This document shows, one piece after another, positions 29,757 to 38,180 of a stretch of 62,058 nt of DNA. The notes under the pieces were generated by a model. That model worked only from the letters and a program-made list of their open reading frames with translations. It did no database searches and was not told the origin of the DNA. Each line of letters starts with the position of its first letter. Within the stretch, counting starts at the first letter, position 1. Source of the DNA: Motilimonas sp. E26 (GTDB taxonomy: Bacteria > Pseudomonadota > Gammaproteobacteria > Enterobacterales > CBDFNC01); NCBI RefSeq assembly GCF_021278025.1, contig NZ_JAIBHJ010000025.1:1-62058 (forward strand), in the 5' to 3' direction. The position numbers were made by a program, and so were the translations under genes.

Positions 29757-30329
29757 ATGGATAAAAACACATTGCCGGATTTTGATGAAGTTACCCGTAT
29801 CTTCGAATCTGCGTCATTAATGGTAGGCGCGGCGGAAGTTCATGGTGTATTAGCGGGACTTGTTTGCGCAGGTGTAAAGCTTGATGCGACCAGTTGGGAA
29901 GCCCCATTTAATGATTTAATCAATGAAGGATTGGGTTTACCTGCTGAACCTAAGAAAGTGGCTACGCAGCTTTATTCTGCTATTTGTGAGCAACTTACAG
30001 ACGGTAACATGGCGTTTACCTTATTGCTTCCAGATGATGAGCAACCCCTTGATGAGCGAGCGGAAGCAATGGCGCAGTGGGCGCAAAGTTTTCTCGTGGG
30101 CTTTGGCATTATGCAATCTAAATTAAATAAAGCGCCTGAAAATATTCAAGAGTTGATTACCGATATTCGTGACATTTCACAAGTCTCCCTCGATTTTGAA
30201 CAAGAAGATGAAGAAAGTGAGCTGGCCTTCAATGAAGTTGTTGAGTATTTACGTATTGCTGCTCTTCTGTGTTTTAACGAATTTGCGCAGCCCCTCACTA
30301 CGACGAATGATAAGCCTACGCTGCACTAA
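29757..30329 (+). CDS. ygfB: UPF0149 family protein YgfB
   Basis: Conserved protein of the UPF0149/YgfB family, 190 residues. It contains AEVHGVLAGLVCAG (about 22-35) and the acidic C-terminal EDEESELAFNEVVEYLRIAA. A role in proteobacterial gene control has been proposed for homologues, but the general function is unclear. Divergent from zapA and followed by pepP, ubiH and ubiI as in E. coli, though here a repeat separates it from pepP. Confidence 0.92.
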   Translation: MDKNTLPDFDEVTRIFESASLMVGAAEVHGVLAGLVCAGVKLDATSWEAPFNDLINEGLGLPAEPKKVATQLYSAICEQLTDGNMAFTLLLPDDEQPLDERAEAMAQWAQSFLVGFGIMQSKLNKAPENIQELITDIRDISQVSLDFEQEDEESELAFNEVVEYLRIAALLCFNEFAQPLTTTNDKPTLH

Positions 30330-30335
30330 GCTTAT

Positions 30336-30521
30336 GCTTATTGATTATCTTTAAGCTCACGCTTATTGATTGTCTTTAAGCTCGCGCTTATTGATTATCT
30401 TTAAGCTCACGCTTATTGATTGTCTTTAAGCTCGCGCTTATTGATTGTCTTTAAGCTCGCGCTTATTGATTGTCTTTAAGCTCGCGCTTATTGATCGTCT
30501 TTAAGCTCACGCTTATTGATT
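30336..30521. repeat. 25-bp tandem repeat, seven copies plus a partial
   Basis: Seven contiguous 25-bp units start at 30336, 30361, 30386, 30411, 30436, 30461 and 30486, and an 11-base partial unit starts at 30511. The unit begins GCTTATTGATT and ends TTTAAGCTCAC or TTTAAGCTCGC. Units differ only at two or three positions (A/G in ATCT/GTCT, A/G in CAC/CGC, one C in the last unit). It begins 7 bp after the ygfB stop and ends about 50 bp before pepP. Confidence 0.97.
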
Positions 30522-30571
30522 AACGCTAAGTAAGCCTTAACCATTAATTTTTTTTAACATAGGTTATTTAA

Positions 30572-31879
30572 ATGCAATCTGAATTTCATCTACGCCAGTC
30601 AGCATTCGGCGAGTTGATGCTAGACAACAGTGCTGCGATTTTTGTCGCAGCAAACGAGCAAACACGTAGTCGTGATACGGAGTACCGTTTTCGCCAAGAC
30701 AGTGATTTTTATTATTTAACGGGCTTTAACGAACCCGATGCTTGGTTAGTATTGGTAAAAAAAGATAATCAATTAACGCGTACCTTGTTCTGCCGCCCAA
30801 AAGATACTTTGGCTGAAATTTGGCACGGTCGACGTTTAGGTGCAGAAGCAGCTATTAATACGTTGGCGATTGATCAAGCATTTGAATTAACCTCGTTGGA
30901 TGAACAATTAATCGAGTTGTTGAATCAGCGTGATAGTTTATATTTTGTGCTTAACCAGTATCCTGCCGCTGAGGCCACGGTACAACAAACCCTAACACGT
31001 CTGCGCCAAGGGGGGCGTCAAGGTTGGCGTGAACCGCGCCAAATTATTGATTGGCGTCCGCAACTACATGAAATGCGCTTGTTTAAATCAGCTGCTGAGA
31101 TTGAACTAATGCGTAAAGCGGCAGATATTTCTGTTGCGGGTCATATTCGAGCGATGAAAGAATGCCGTGTTGGCGCTTGGGAATACCAGCTTGAAGCCGG
31201 TATTTTACACGAGTTTGCGATGCACGGTGCGCGCGACGCTGCCTATAGCACTATTGTTGGTGGTGGCGAAAATGCCTGTATTTTACATTACACCGAAAAT
31301 GAATCGCAGCTGGTGGACGGTGAGTTAGTTCTCATTGATGCTGGCGCTGAGTATGCGGGGTACGCGGGTGACATTACACGTACGTTTCCTGTTAATGGCA
31401 AGTTCAGCTCAGAACAAAAAGCGATTTATCAATTAGTGCTTGACGCACAAGAAGCTGCGCTGGCGGCATTAGGTCCAGGTAAATCTATTAAGCAAGCTAA
31501 TGATATTGTTTTAAATATCATGGTTTCTGGTTTGCTTGAGTTAGGTATAATGCAGGGTGAAGTCGAGCAGTTAATAGAAGAACAAGCATATAAAGCTTTT
31601 TATATGCACGGACTCTCCCACTGGTTAGGGTTAGATGTACATGACGTGGGCGATTATCAATCTGTTGACCGTTCACGTTTACTCGCGCCTGGCATGGTGA
31701 TTACCGTTGAGCCCGGTTTGTATATTTCATCGTCTGCGGATGTCGATCCTAAGTGGCACGGTATCGGCGTTCGTATCGAAGACGATATTGTTATCACGCA
31801 GCAAGGCATTGATAACTTAACAGCTGCGGCGCCTAAGTCCATTGCCGATATCGAGGCGTTAATGGCGCAATCTAACTAA
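30572..31879 (+). CDS. pepP: Xaa-Pro aminopeptidase
   Basis: Dimetal aminopeptidase P that removes N-terminal residues preceding proline. It has 435 residues. The five metal ligands are visible: two Asp in LIDAGAEYAGYAGDITRTF, His in GLSHWLGLDVHD, Glu in ITVEPGLYI and Glu in GVRIEDDIVI. An N-terminal creatinase-like domain precedes them. First gene after the tandem repeat and probably cotranscribed with ubiH and ubiI. Confidence 0.96.
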   Translation: MQSEFHLRQSAFGELMLDNSAAIFVAANEQTRSRDTEYRFRQDSDFYYLTGFNEPDAWLVLVKKDNQLTRTLFCRPKDTLAEIWHGRRLGAEAAINTLAIDQAFELTSLDEQLIELLNQRDSLYFVLNQYPAAEATVQQTLTRLRQGGRQGWREPRQIIDWRPQLHEMRLFKSAAEIELMRKAADISVAGHIRAMKECRVGAWEYQLEAGILHEFAMHGARDAAYSTIVGGGENACILHYTENESQLVDGELVLIDAGAEYAGYAGDITRTFPVNGKFSSEQKAIYQLVLDAQEAALAALGPGKSIKQANDIVLNIMVSGLLELGIMQGEVEQLIEEQAYKAFYMHGLSHWLGLDVHDVGDYQSVDRSRLLAPGMVITVEPGLYISSSADVDPKWHGIGVRIEDDIVITQQGIDNLTAAAPKSIADIEALMAQSN

Positions 31880-31897
31880 TAAGAAGTGAAGAGGGAC

Positions 31898-33106
31898 ATG
31901 GTTGAGACCAATGCGACGCTAGATGTTGATTTAATCATAGTAGGAGGGGGCATGGTGGGGGCCTCCTTTGCTTGTGCGGTGGCTTATTTAGCGCCGCATC
32001 TTAATATTGCATTAGTGGATGCGGTCGCTGCAAACCAAAATACGCACCCTGGCTTTGATAGTCGAGCCATTGCGTTGTCGTATGGTTCGGCACAACTACT
32101 ACAACAAATAGGTCTTTGGTCTGAGTTTTCATTGCAAACCACACCTATCACTCATATTCATGTTTCAGATCGCGGCCATTCAGGCTTAGTTCACTTAAGT
32201 GCGAAACAAGAGCAGCTTGACGCGTTGGGCTATGTTATTGAGCTTATCAATGCGGGTGATATTCTCAATAAGCGTTTATCCAATTTGCCAAACTTAACTT
32301 GGATCCGTCCTGATAGCGTTGTCGACATTGTGCAATATCAGCAATGTGTCACTGCTACCTTAGCTTCGGGGCTGCAATTACAAGCTCAGTTATTGGTGGG
32401 GGCCGATGGCGGTCACAGCCGTTGTCGCCAATTACTTAAATTGCAGCAACAAACGGATGATTACGGTACTAGCGCTATTATTGCCAATGTACTGACCAGT
32501 GAGTTGCATCAAGGTCGTGCCTTTGAGCGATTTACTGATGCAGGACCTTTGGCGTTATTGCCTATGTCTGATAACCGTAGCGCATTGGTTTGGTCGGTGC
32601 ATAATCATCAGTTTGAGCCGTTAATGGCTTTATCTGATACTGATTTTAGCGCCGCTTTACAGCAACAATTTGGTTTCCGTTTAGGTGTTTTTACGCGAGT
32701 AGGCTCTCGTACCGCTTATCCGTTATCTCTCACTCAGTCCCCCATGCCGGTCAGTCACCGTTGCGTGTTAATTGGTAATGCCGCTCATACTTTACACCCT
32801 GTTGCAGGACAAGGTTATAACCTCGGCCTGCGTGATTTGTTCGTTCTCGCTAAGACCATAGCCCAAACTTCTGATATTGGAGCGTTTACAACACTTGATC
32901 ACTATTGGCAGCAACGGGAAGCAGATCATCAACGAACCATTTTTATGACCGATTTATTAGCTCGTACATTTGCAAATAACTATTGGCCTTTAGCCAAGGC
33001 TCGAAATAGTGCGTTACATTTAATGGATACCTTTGACACTTTAAAGCAACCCTTAAGCTACCAAGCCTTGGGCCATTTTGAACTTTTTCAGGCGAAACCT
33101 TTATGA
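31898..33106 (+). CDS. ubiH: 2-octaprenyl-6-methoxyphenol hydroxylase
   Basis: FAD-dependent monooxygenase of ubiquinone synthesis. It has 402 residues from the ATG at 31898; a GTG at 31886 is possible but the GAAGAGG in front favours the ATG. The dinucleotide motif is VDLIIVGGGMVGASFA, the middle motif is VGADGGHSRCR, and the second FAD motif is GNAAHTLHPVAGQGYNLGLRD. It overlaps the next gene by 4 bp (ATGA). UbiH is called over the paralogue by order relative to pepP, as in E. coli. Confidence 0.92.
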   Translation: MVETNATLDVDLIIVGGGMVGASFACAVAYLAPHLNIALVDAVAANQNTHPGFDSRAIALSYGSAQLLQQIGLWSEFSLQTTPITHIHVSDRGHSGLVHLSAKQEQLDALGYVIELINAGDILNKRLSNLPNLTWIRPDSVVDIVQYQQCVTATLASGLQLQAQLLVGADGGHSRCRQLLKLQQQTDDYGTSAIIANVLTSELHQGRAFERFTDAGPLALLPMSDNRSALVWSVHNHQFEPLMALSDTDFSAALQQQFGFRLGVFTRVGSRTAYPLSLTQSPMPVSHRCVLIGNAAHTLHPVAGQGYNLGLRDLFVLAKTIAQTSDIGAFTTLDHYWQQREADHQRTIFMTDLLARTFANNYWPLAKARNSALHLMDTFDTLKQPLSYQALGHFELFQAKPL

Positions 33107-34311
33107 TCCAGTCTTTTGATCTTGTTATTGTTGGTGGCGGTATGGTCGGGTTGACATTGGCCCGAGCACTACATGATGTACCCATTAAAATTGCGGTAAT
33201 AGAGGGGCGTGAGCTCGAGCTAGAATTTAGTGAGATAGCAGACAACCGTGTTAGTGCGATTAATGCCGCCAGCCAAACCGTGTTAGAAAAACTGGGAGTT
33301 TGGTCAAACTTAAACCTTTCACGAAGCCAGGCATATGAACAAATGCAGGTTTGGGATCAAGATAGCTTTGGGCAATTACAGTTTTCAGCCCAACAAAATC
33401 GGACTGCAAATCTAGGTCATATCATTGAAAACCGTAATTTACAGCTGGCATTACTTCATACCTTAGAAAGGCAAGAAAATGTGCAAATATTTTGTCCTCA
33501 GCGTATTGCCCAGTTAGCTTTGGGAGAAGGTGAAGCTTGGATCACCCTAGATAATGGCCATGCTTTGACCAGTAAATTGGTGGTTGGTGCTGATGGGGCA
33601 GAATCTTGGGTACGTAAGCAAGCGGCTATTCCGCTGACCTTTCGTGATTATCAACATCATGCGTTAGTGGCGACGATAGCGACTACCGAATGGCATCAAA
33701 ATACAGCTTGGCAAATTTTTAAACCTGAGGGGCCGCTGGCTTTTTTACCGCTGTTTAATCCACATCATTGTTCGATAGTTTGGTCAACTAGCCCAGAGCA
33801 AGCATCAAAGTTGATAGCATTACCTGATGACGAATTTAATAAGCAGCTTGCGATGGCATTTGATAACCGATTGGGTTTATGTCGGGTACAAGGTGAGCGC
33901 CATAGTGTGCCGCTACGAATGCGTTATGCGCGAGACTTTGCCAAACATCGCGTGGCCTTAATTGGTGATGCCGCGCACACCATTCATCCCCTTGCAGGAC
34001 AAGGCGTTAACTTAGGTTTAATGGACGCGGCGGCATTGGCACAGGAAATTAAGAAAAACGTAACCCTCGGTTTAGATATTGGCCAGTTGCCACAGTTACG
34101 GGGTTATGAGCGCTGGCGTAAAAGTCAGGCAATGGAAATGATTGTTGCAATGGAAGGGTTAAAGCAAGGCTTTAGTGGTAATCATCCGTTGAAAAAATTA
34201 ATCCGAGATGTCGGTTTGAGCCTATTGAATAATGCTCCTTTAGTGAAAAAGACCTTACTTAAGCAAGCCATGGGGTTAGCGGGTGAACTGCCAGATTTAG
34301 CCCGTCAGTAG
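33103..34311 (+). CDS. ubiI: UbiI/VisC-family ubiquinone hydroxylase
   Basis: FAD-dependent hydroxylase of the same family, 402 residues, expected to act at C5 of the ubiquinone ring. The first FAD motif is FDLVIVGGGMVGLTLA, then VGADGAESWVRKQA and GDAAHTIHPLAGQGVNLGLMD. The overlap with ubiH indicates coupling. The pepP-ubiH-ubiI order matches E. coli, which favours UbiI over UbiF, but the two are hard to separate by eye. Confidence 0.88.
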   Translation: MIQSFDLVIVGGGMVGLTLARALHDVPIKIAVIEGRELELEFSEIADNRVSAINAASQTVLEKLGVWSNLNLSRSQAYEQMQVWDQDSFGQLQFSAQQNRTANLGHIIENRNLQLALLHTLERQENVQIFCPQRIAQLALGEGEAWITLDNGHALTSKLVVGADGAESWVRKQAAIPLTFRDYQHHALVATIATTEWHQNTAWQIFKPEGPLAFLPLFNPHHCSIVWSTSPEQASKLIALPDDEFNKQLAMAFDNRLGLCRVQGERHSVPLRMRYARDFAKHRVALIGDAAHTIHPLAGQGVNLGLMDAAALAQEIKKNVTLGLDIGQLPQLRGYERWRKSQAMEMIVAMEGLKQGFSGNHPLKKLIRDVGLSLLNNAPLVKKTLLKQAMGLAGELPDLARQ

Positions 34312-34466
34312 TGTACTAAGTTTGATCGTTATTTTTTTATTTAAACTTTAAAAATCAATACGAAATCACCTTGCAGTTAAGTGTTATTTGGCTACGCTGT
34401 GTAAGTGATAACGCATTCGTTAATGACCTGTTTTTTATCAAGGCCTATTTTATTGGGAGAGTAAAA

Positions 34467-34862
34467 ATGAGCCAATTGCCAAGTGATTTAAGATATACCG
34501 ATACTCACCTTTGGGTTAGAAATGAAGGTGATGGTATTTATACCATAGGCATTACTGATCATGGCCAAAGCCAATTAGGAAATATATACAATATAGAACA
34601 ACCCAATGTTGGTGATGAGTTAGATGCCGGCGATGAATGTTTTGTCATCGATGCTGAAAAAACGACGGTTGAAATATACTCCCCGTTGAGTGGTGAAATT
34701 GCTGAGCTGAATGAAGAACTTGCTGATTCACCTAGTTTAGTAAATGCCGATCCTTATGATGATGGTTGGGTGCTACAAGTTAGAGCGTCTGATGATACGG
34801 AATTTGAAAGTTTGTTAGATGCTGATGACTACCTTGAAGGAATCTTGGAAGAAGAGGAATAA
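34467..34862 (+). CDS. gcvH: GcvH-like lipoyl-carrier protein, orphan
   Basis: Glycine-cleavage H-like protein of 131 residues. The ATG at 34467 follows GGGAGA and gives the normal start MSQLPSDLRYTDTHLWV. The lipoyl hairpin is present with the lysine in FVIDAEKTTVEIYSPLSGEI; the usual ESVKAASD around the lysine has become DAEKTTVE. Then come the conserved NADPYDDGW segment and an acidic tail. In E. coli gcvT and gcvP flank gcvH; here neither is in the window, so this may be a stand-alone H protein. Confidence 0.82.
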   Translation: MSQLPSDLRYTDTHLWVRNEGDGIYTIGITDHGQSQLGNIYNIEQPNVGDELDAGDECFVIDAEKTTVEIYSPLSGEIAELNEELADSPSLVNADPYDDGWVLQVRASDDTEFESLLDADDYLEGILEEEE

Positions 34863-35208
34863 ATTATTTTTCAGTGTGTTAGTAGCTGTCTTGCGTTAGC
34901 GCACTGAACGGGAAATCATTTTTTCCAATTGAGTTAACCGTGTTGGTGTGGTTTAGCACTGCTTTATAAAGCTTATTATCTTAACTAATTGCCTGCTACT
35001 TATTTGACTACCTTAGATTAGCTTATTGAAATAGCTCTCAGTTTTTTATTTCTGTTTTTGTATAGTTAAAATTGTCAATTATATGTTGTTTAATTTATTT
35101 GACCCTTGTCTAGTGTAACTGAGATGATGAGTTGGGCACTTTTGCCAAATAAGATTAATCATTTAAGTTAACTTTTTATTGGGTAGCTTATTAACTATGG
35201 AGCGTGCT
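34863..35208. other. Intergenic region between gcvH-like and diguanylate cyclase genes
   Basis: About 345 bp, AT-rich. A weak inverted repeat (CAGTGTG near 34871 with CGCACTG near 34900) may act as the gcvH terminator. Otherwise nothing was recognised. Confidence 0.4.
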
Positions 35209-36510
35209 ATGCAGTCAAGGTCTTTAAGTACAGGCTTATTGTTTTTGGTACTCTTTTCAGTGGTTTTGCTGTTTGCCTATCAACATAGTTTTAATACTAG
35301 CTTGGTGATTAATTCAGAATCTGACTATGGGTTCAAAGCGATTACTGATGAATCCCAAGGTGGTAAAACAACCGCAACTTTAACCCGAACACCGCAAGGA
35401 ATAGTACTTGAGTGTAACATCGTAAAGGCTTATGCATGGCCTTTTTGTGAACTAGCGATTAAGCTTTCCGAAATATCAGAAGGTATTGATATCTCTAAGT
35501 ATAATACTGTTTCTCTTGATGTTCGCTATGAAGGCGAAGGCTCGCAACGTATCCGCTTCTATATTCGTAACTTTCACCCTACTTACAGTGATATTCATAA
35601 CGATACGACTATGAAGGTGAATGAGATCGAATATGAGCCTAATTTATATGCGTCAGAAGTGAAAATACCCCTTAAAAACTTTCAGGTTGCATCATGGTGG
35701 ATTTCAGAACATAGCATTCCACTAGAGCATTTTGCACCTGATTTTACTAATGTTGCGGTGTTAGAGGTAGCAACGGGTAGCCTTATTTCTGAAGGTCCGG
35801 TTAAGATTGTCGTGGAAGAAATAAGATTTGACGGTAAGTTAATCCCTGAAACTGTCTTCTTAACCGGGATTATCGGAATATGGATTGCATTTGCGCTTAT
35901 TTATCTCCTCTCTGATTTAAGGCGTCTTAAAGGAGATCTGTCTAGTACGAGACAGAAGGCCGTTGAACTGGAATCTCTCACTGAAGCGTTAAAGCTAGAA
36001 AGTAAAAAATTTGAAACCATGGCTAAGCGAGATCCCTTAACAGGTGCTAGAAATAGAGCAGGCATTCGAGATTCACTGTTTGAGCAAGTTCAATTGGTAT
36101 ATCTGCAGCGAACACCATTATCAATAGTGTTTATGGATATTGACCATTTCAAGCAAATTAATGATGTACATGGCCATGATATCGGTGACGAAGTACTGAA
36201 AGCATTTGCTGGCTTAGTCACAGGACAAACTCGCCAAGGCGATAGCTTGGTTCGCTGGGGAGGAGAAGAGTTTCTATTGGTTTGTCCTAATACTGAGCTT
36301 AATCATGCGGCTCAACTTGCTGAAAATATTAGGTCCTTATTAGAAGTGTCAGAATGGCCTGATGGGGTTAAAGTCACTTGTAGTTTTGGTGTTACCCAGA
36401 TGGGACAGGAAAGTACGGGGGAATTTATCGCGCGTGCCGATGAAGCTTTATACAAGGCTAAATCCAAAGGCCGAAACAGAGTGGTTAGCTTTCACCCCCC
36501 TAAAGAATAG
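35209..36510 (+). CDS. Membrane-bound diguanylate cyclase (GGDEF)
   Basis: Makes the second messenger c-di-GMP from GTP. It has 433 residues from the ATG at 35209, which has GGAG six bases upstream; TTG 35179 and ATG 35197 are weaker starts. One transmembrane segment (about 7-25) precedes a periplasmic sensor domain of about 200 residues, which looks like a carbohydrate-binding beta-sandwich. Then come a second transmembrane segment (about 222-242), a short coiled coil and a GGDEF domain. The active site GGEEF is intact, and the allosteric I-site RxxD (RQGD) sits five residues before it, so it should be active and product-inhibited. Confidence 0.93.
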   Translation: MQSRSLSTGLLFLVLFSVVLLFAYQHSFNTSLVINSESDYGFKAITDESQGGKTTATLTRTPQGIVLECNIVKAYAWPFCELAIKLSEISEGIDISKYNTVSLDVRYEGEGSQRIRFYIRNFHPTYSDIHNDTTMKVNEIEYEPNLYASEVKIPLKNFQVASWWISEHSIPLEHFAPDFTNVAVLEVATGSLISEGPVKIVVEEIRFDGKLIPETVFLTGIIGIWIAFALIYLLSDLRRLKGDLSSTRQKAVELESLTEALKLESKKFETMAKRDPLTGARNRAGIRDSLFEQVQLVYLQRTPLSIVFMDIDHFKQINDVHGHDIGDEVLKAFAGLVTGQTRQGDSLVRWGGEEFLLVCPNTELNHAAQLAENIRSLLEVSEWPDGVKVTCSFGVTQMGQESTGEFIARADEALYKAKSKGRNRVVSFHPPKE

Positions 36511-36518
36511 TGTTCATT

Positions 36519-36546
36519 AAGGCTTGGGCTTTTTCGCTCAAGCCTT
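36519..36546. terminator. Bidirectional terminator between convergent genes
   Basis: AAGGCTTGGG pairs with CTCAAGCCTT (9 of 10 bp) across an 8-base loop. It lies 9 bp after the diguanylate cyclase stop and overlaps the end of the convergent minus-strand gene. Confidence 0.6.
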
Positions 36547-37398
36547 ACTTTTAATCGAGCTTGTTACTTGAAACTCTCTTTCTAGCATTAAAGTAAGTTC
36601 CTCTACATACTCAACTAATGCATCATTACTGATCAGTTTACTGAGCTCATTTCCTACTTGGGTAAACTTATAGTAATACAGCTTTAGACGTTTACCGTTA
36701 GGCACTAAACTAATAGGTAAGTCATGATAATTAATATTAAGAGGCTGGCCTGGACTCATTTCTCCTGATTCTAATTCACTTTGATAAATTAAGCCTAAGT
36801 CAGCCATTAACATGAGGTTAGAATAGGGGAAGCGGAATTTACCTAACGATAGCTTTTGACTATGAAGTGGCGTAAAAAGTTGGAATGAGCTAGGTAAGCG
36901 AACATAGCCGGTGATTATTTTACGCGCTGGGTCGCCTGAAAATGTTGAGCTGAGCTGACACAGCTTTTGAAAAATAATGGCTTCTCGGTTAGTCATTTGC
37001 TTGAGTGTTTCGAGAGCCCGCACTGAGTAGCTCGCTGGACTGGTAATTTCTTGAGCTAATATTTTTCCCCATAATGTTTGCATATTTTTGCTGCTAATGG
37101 TTTCAGCTAGCCGCAAATAAGCTGTCATCCAATCGGGGTCAACCTCTCTCGCAGCATCATCTTCACCACACTCTGAATGAGTCGCTAACATGATTTGTTC
37201 GAGGTTGTGCTGCTTTTGTGACAGCTCTAAGGCCATGCGTTTTTTGGCTCTCGCTAGTACTGTTGTGTCTGCAACATTTGTGAGACTGCCTTCAATCCCG
37301 TATTGTCGAGCCAATGCTAAGGTTTTATGTTTACTATTAAAGAGCTGCTTCTCCGATTTTTCACTTAGTTTATCAAGGGAGCTTTTTGCGTCAGCCAT
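36538..37398 (-). CDS. TIGR03899/DUF2806-like protein of unknown function
   Basis: Conserved cytoplasmic-looking protein of 286 residues with no transmembrane segment. It has a charged N-terminal helix, a central WMTAYLRLAETISSKNMQTLWGKILAQE segment at about 90-118 (described here in part: WGKILAQE), which resembles the TIGR03899/DUF2806 families of Vibrio and Shewanella, and a C-terminal helical region. The family name is from memory of this motif. No function can be given. Confidence 0.6.
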   Translation of the reverse strand: MADAKSSLDKLSEKSEKQLFNSKHKTLALARQYGIEGSLTNVADTTVLARAKKRMALELSQKQHNLEQIMLATHSECGEDDAAREVDPDWMTAYLRLAETISSKNMQTLWGKILAQEITSPASYSVRALETLKQMTNREAIIFQKLCQLSSTFSGDPARKIITGYVRLPSSFQLFTPLHSQKLSLGKFRFPYSNLMLMADLGLIYQSELESGEMSPGQPLNINYHDLPISLVPNGKRLKLYYYKFTQVGNELSKLISNDALVEYVEELTLMLEREFQVTSSIKSKA

Positions 37399-37531
37399 AC
37401 CCTTTCCTCGTTTGTTATCATTATGTTAAACAATAGCGGTTGCGCATTGTTGCTAAAATGTTAAAATTATTAACAGGTAAAGCTAGCGTTTGTTATCCAA
37501 TGTAGATAGACAGGCTCTAAAGGAGAATGGC

Positions 37532-37621
37532 ATGATTATTTTGAAAAAGAAAGTATGGAATATTCTGTTAGGTGTCGGCTATTTAGTGGGGCTGGTCGCG
37601 TTGGCCGCTTATATCTATTAA
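37532..37621 (+). CDS. Small single-pass membrane peptide (29 residues)
   Basis: Short frame with a strong AAAGGAG five to nine bases before the ATG. The product starts MIILKKKVWNILLGVGY and continues as one hydrophobic helix ending AAYIY, with positive residues at the N-terminus. That is the form of a small inner-membrane protein. It stands alone between divergent and convergent neighbours and is followed by an inverted repeat. I do not recognise a family. Confidence 0.6.
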   Translation: MIILKKKVWNILLGVGYLVGLVALAAYIY

Positions 37622-37646
37622 TTTTATTGTCATTCTGCTCGTTATT

Positions 37647-37685
37647 CTGATTGGCGATAGCGTTTATTTAGCTATCACCAATCAG
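37647..37685. terminator. Inverted repeat, likely bidirectional terminator
   Basis: CTGATTGG-GATAGC pairs with GCTATC-CCAATCAG (one internal mismatch) around a 10-base loop. It lies between the small peptide gene and the end of the convergent DUF3299 gene. The T tract is poor. Confidence 0.5.
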
Positions 37686-37691
37686 TAAGTG

Positions 37692-38177
37692 TTATTCTTC
37701 GTAAACCTCAACTTTAATGCCTTCCATAGTGTATCCAACCGTAGCTAGATCATTACTCATGGTTTCAGCTTTAATGGTTCCTTCAACCCAAACGGCTCCC
37801 CAAACATCATCAACAGGGGCTCCTTTTGGATATTTTACGTAGATGATTTGGTTTGGTGGTGGGGGTGGCACGTGAATACAAGCGCCAAAATAAGGCACTA
37901 AAAAGAATTCCGTGATGTTATTCTCATCGCCCTCTAAGGGCACCACGAAGCCGGGAAGGCGGATTGTTTTGCTGTTAAGATCACTGCGAACATTCACTTC
38001 CTGACTCTGAGGTTGATTAGCTACGCTACCGTCATGGTTGAGCTCAGCAGCTTTGGCTTGTGCAATACGCTCCGCTTCGGGCAGTAACTCTTCCCATTCC
38101 ATAGTGACAACTTCAGCATGAACAAGCATGGGTAAAGTAACTATCGTGCTTAAGAGTATGCGTTTTAAGTATTTCAT
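37692..38177 (-). CDS. DUF3299 periplasmic protein of a zinc-uptake-type operon
   Basis: Secreted protein of 161 residues with a signal peptide (ILLSTIVTLPMLVHA) and a DUF3299 domain, recognised by IRLPGFVVPLEG, FFLVPYFGACIHVPPPPPNQ and GAVWVEGTI. It is the last gene of a minus-strand operon with an ABC permease, an ATPase and a His-rich DUF2796 protein. The same families occur together in the Vibrio Zrg zinc importer, so a part in zinc handling is likely. Its biochemical role is unknown. Confidence 0.85.
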   Translation of the reverse strand: MKYLKRILLSTIVTLPMLVHAEVVTMEWEELLPEAERIAQAKAAELNHDGSVANQPQSQEVNVRSDLNSKTIRLPGFVVPLEGDENNITEFFLVPYFGACIHVPPPPPNQIIYVKYPKGAPVDDVWGAVWVEGTIKAETMSNDLATVGYTMEGIKVEVYEE

Positions 38178-38180
38178 TTT

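Noticed and set aside
30336-30521. Possible CRISPR array
   Set aside because: The 25-bp units are directly contiguous with no unique spacers, and there are no cas genes in the window.
34312-34466. Glycine riboswitch before the GcvH-like gene
   Set aside because: I could not find the conserved paired elements of a glycine aptamer; only an ordinary ribosome site is evident.
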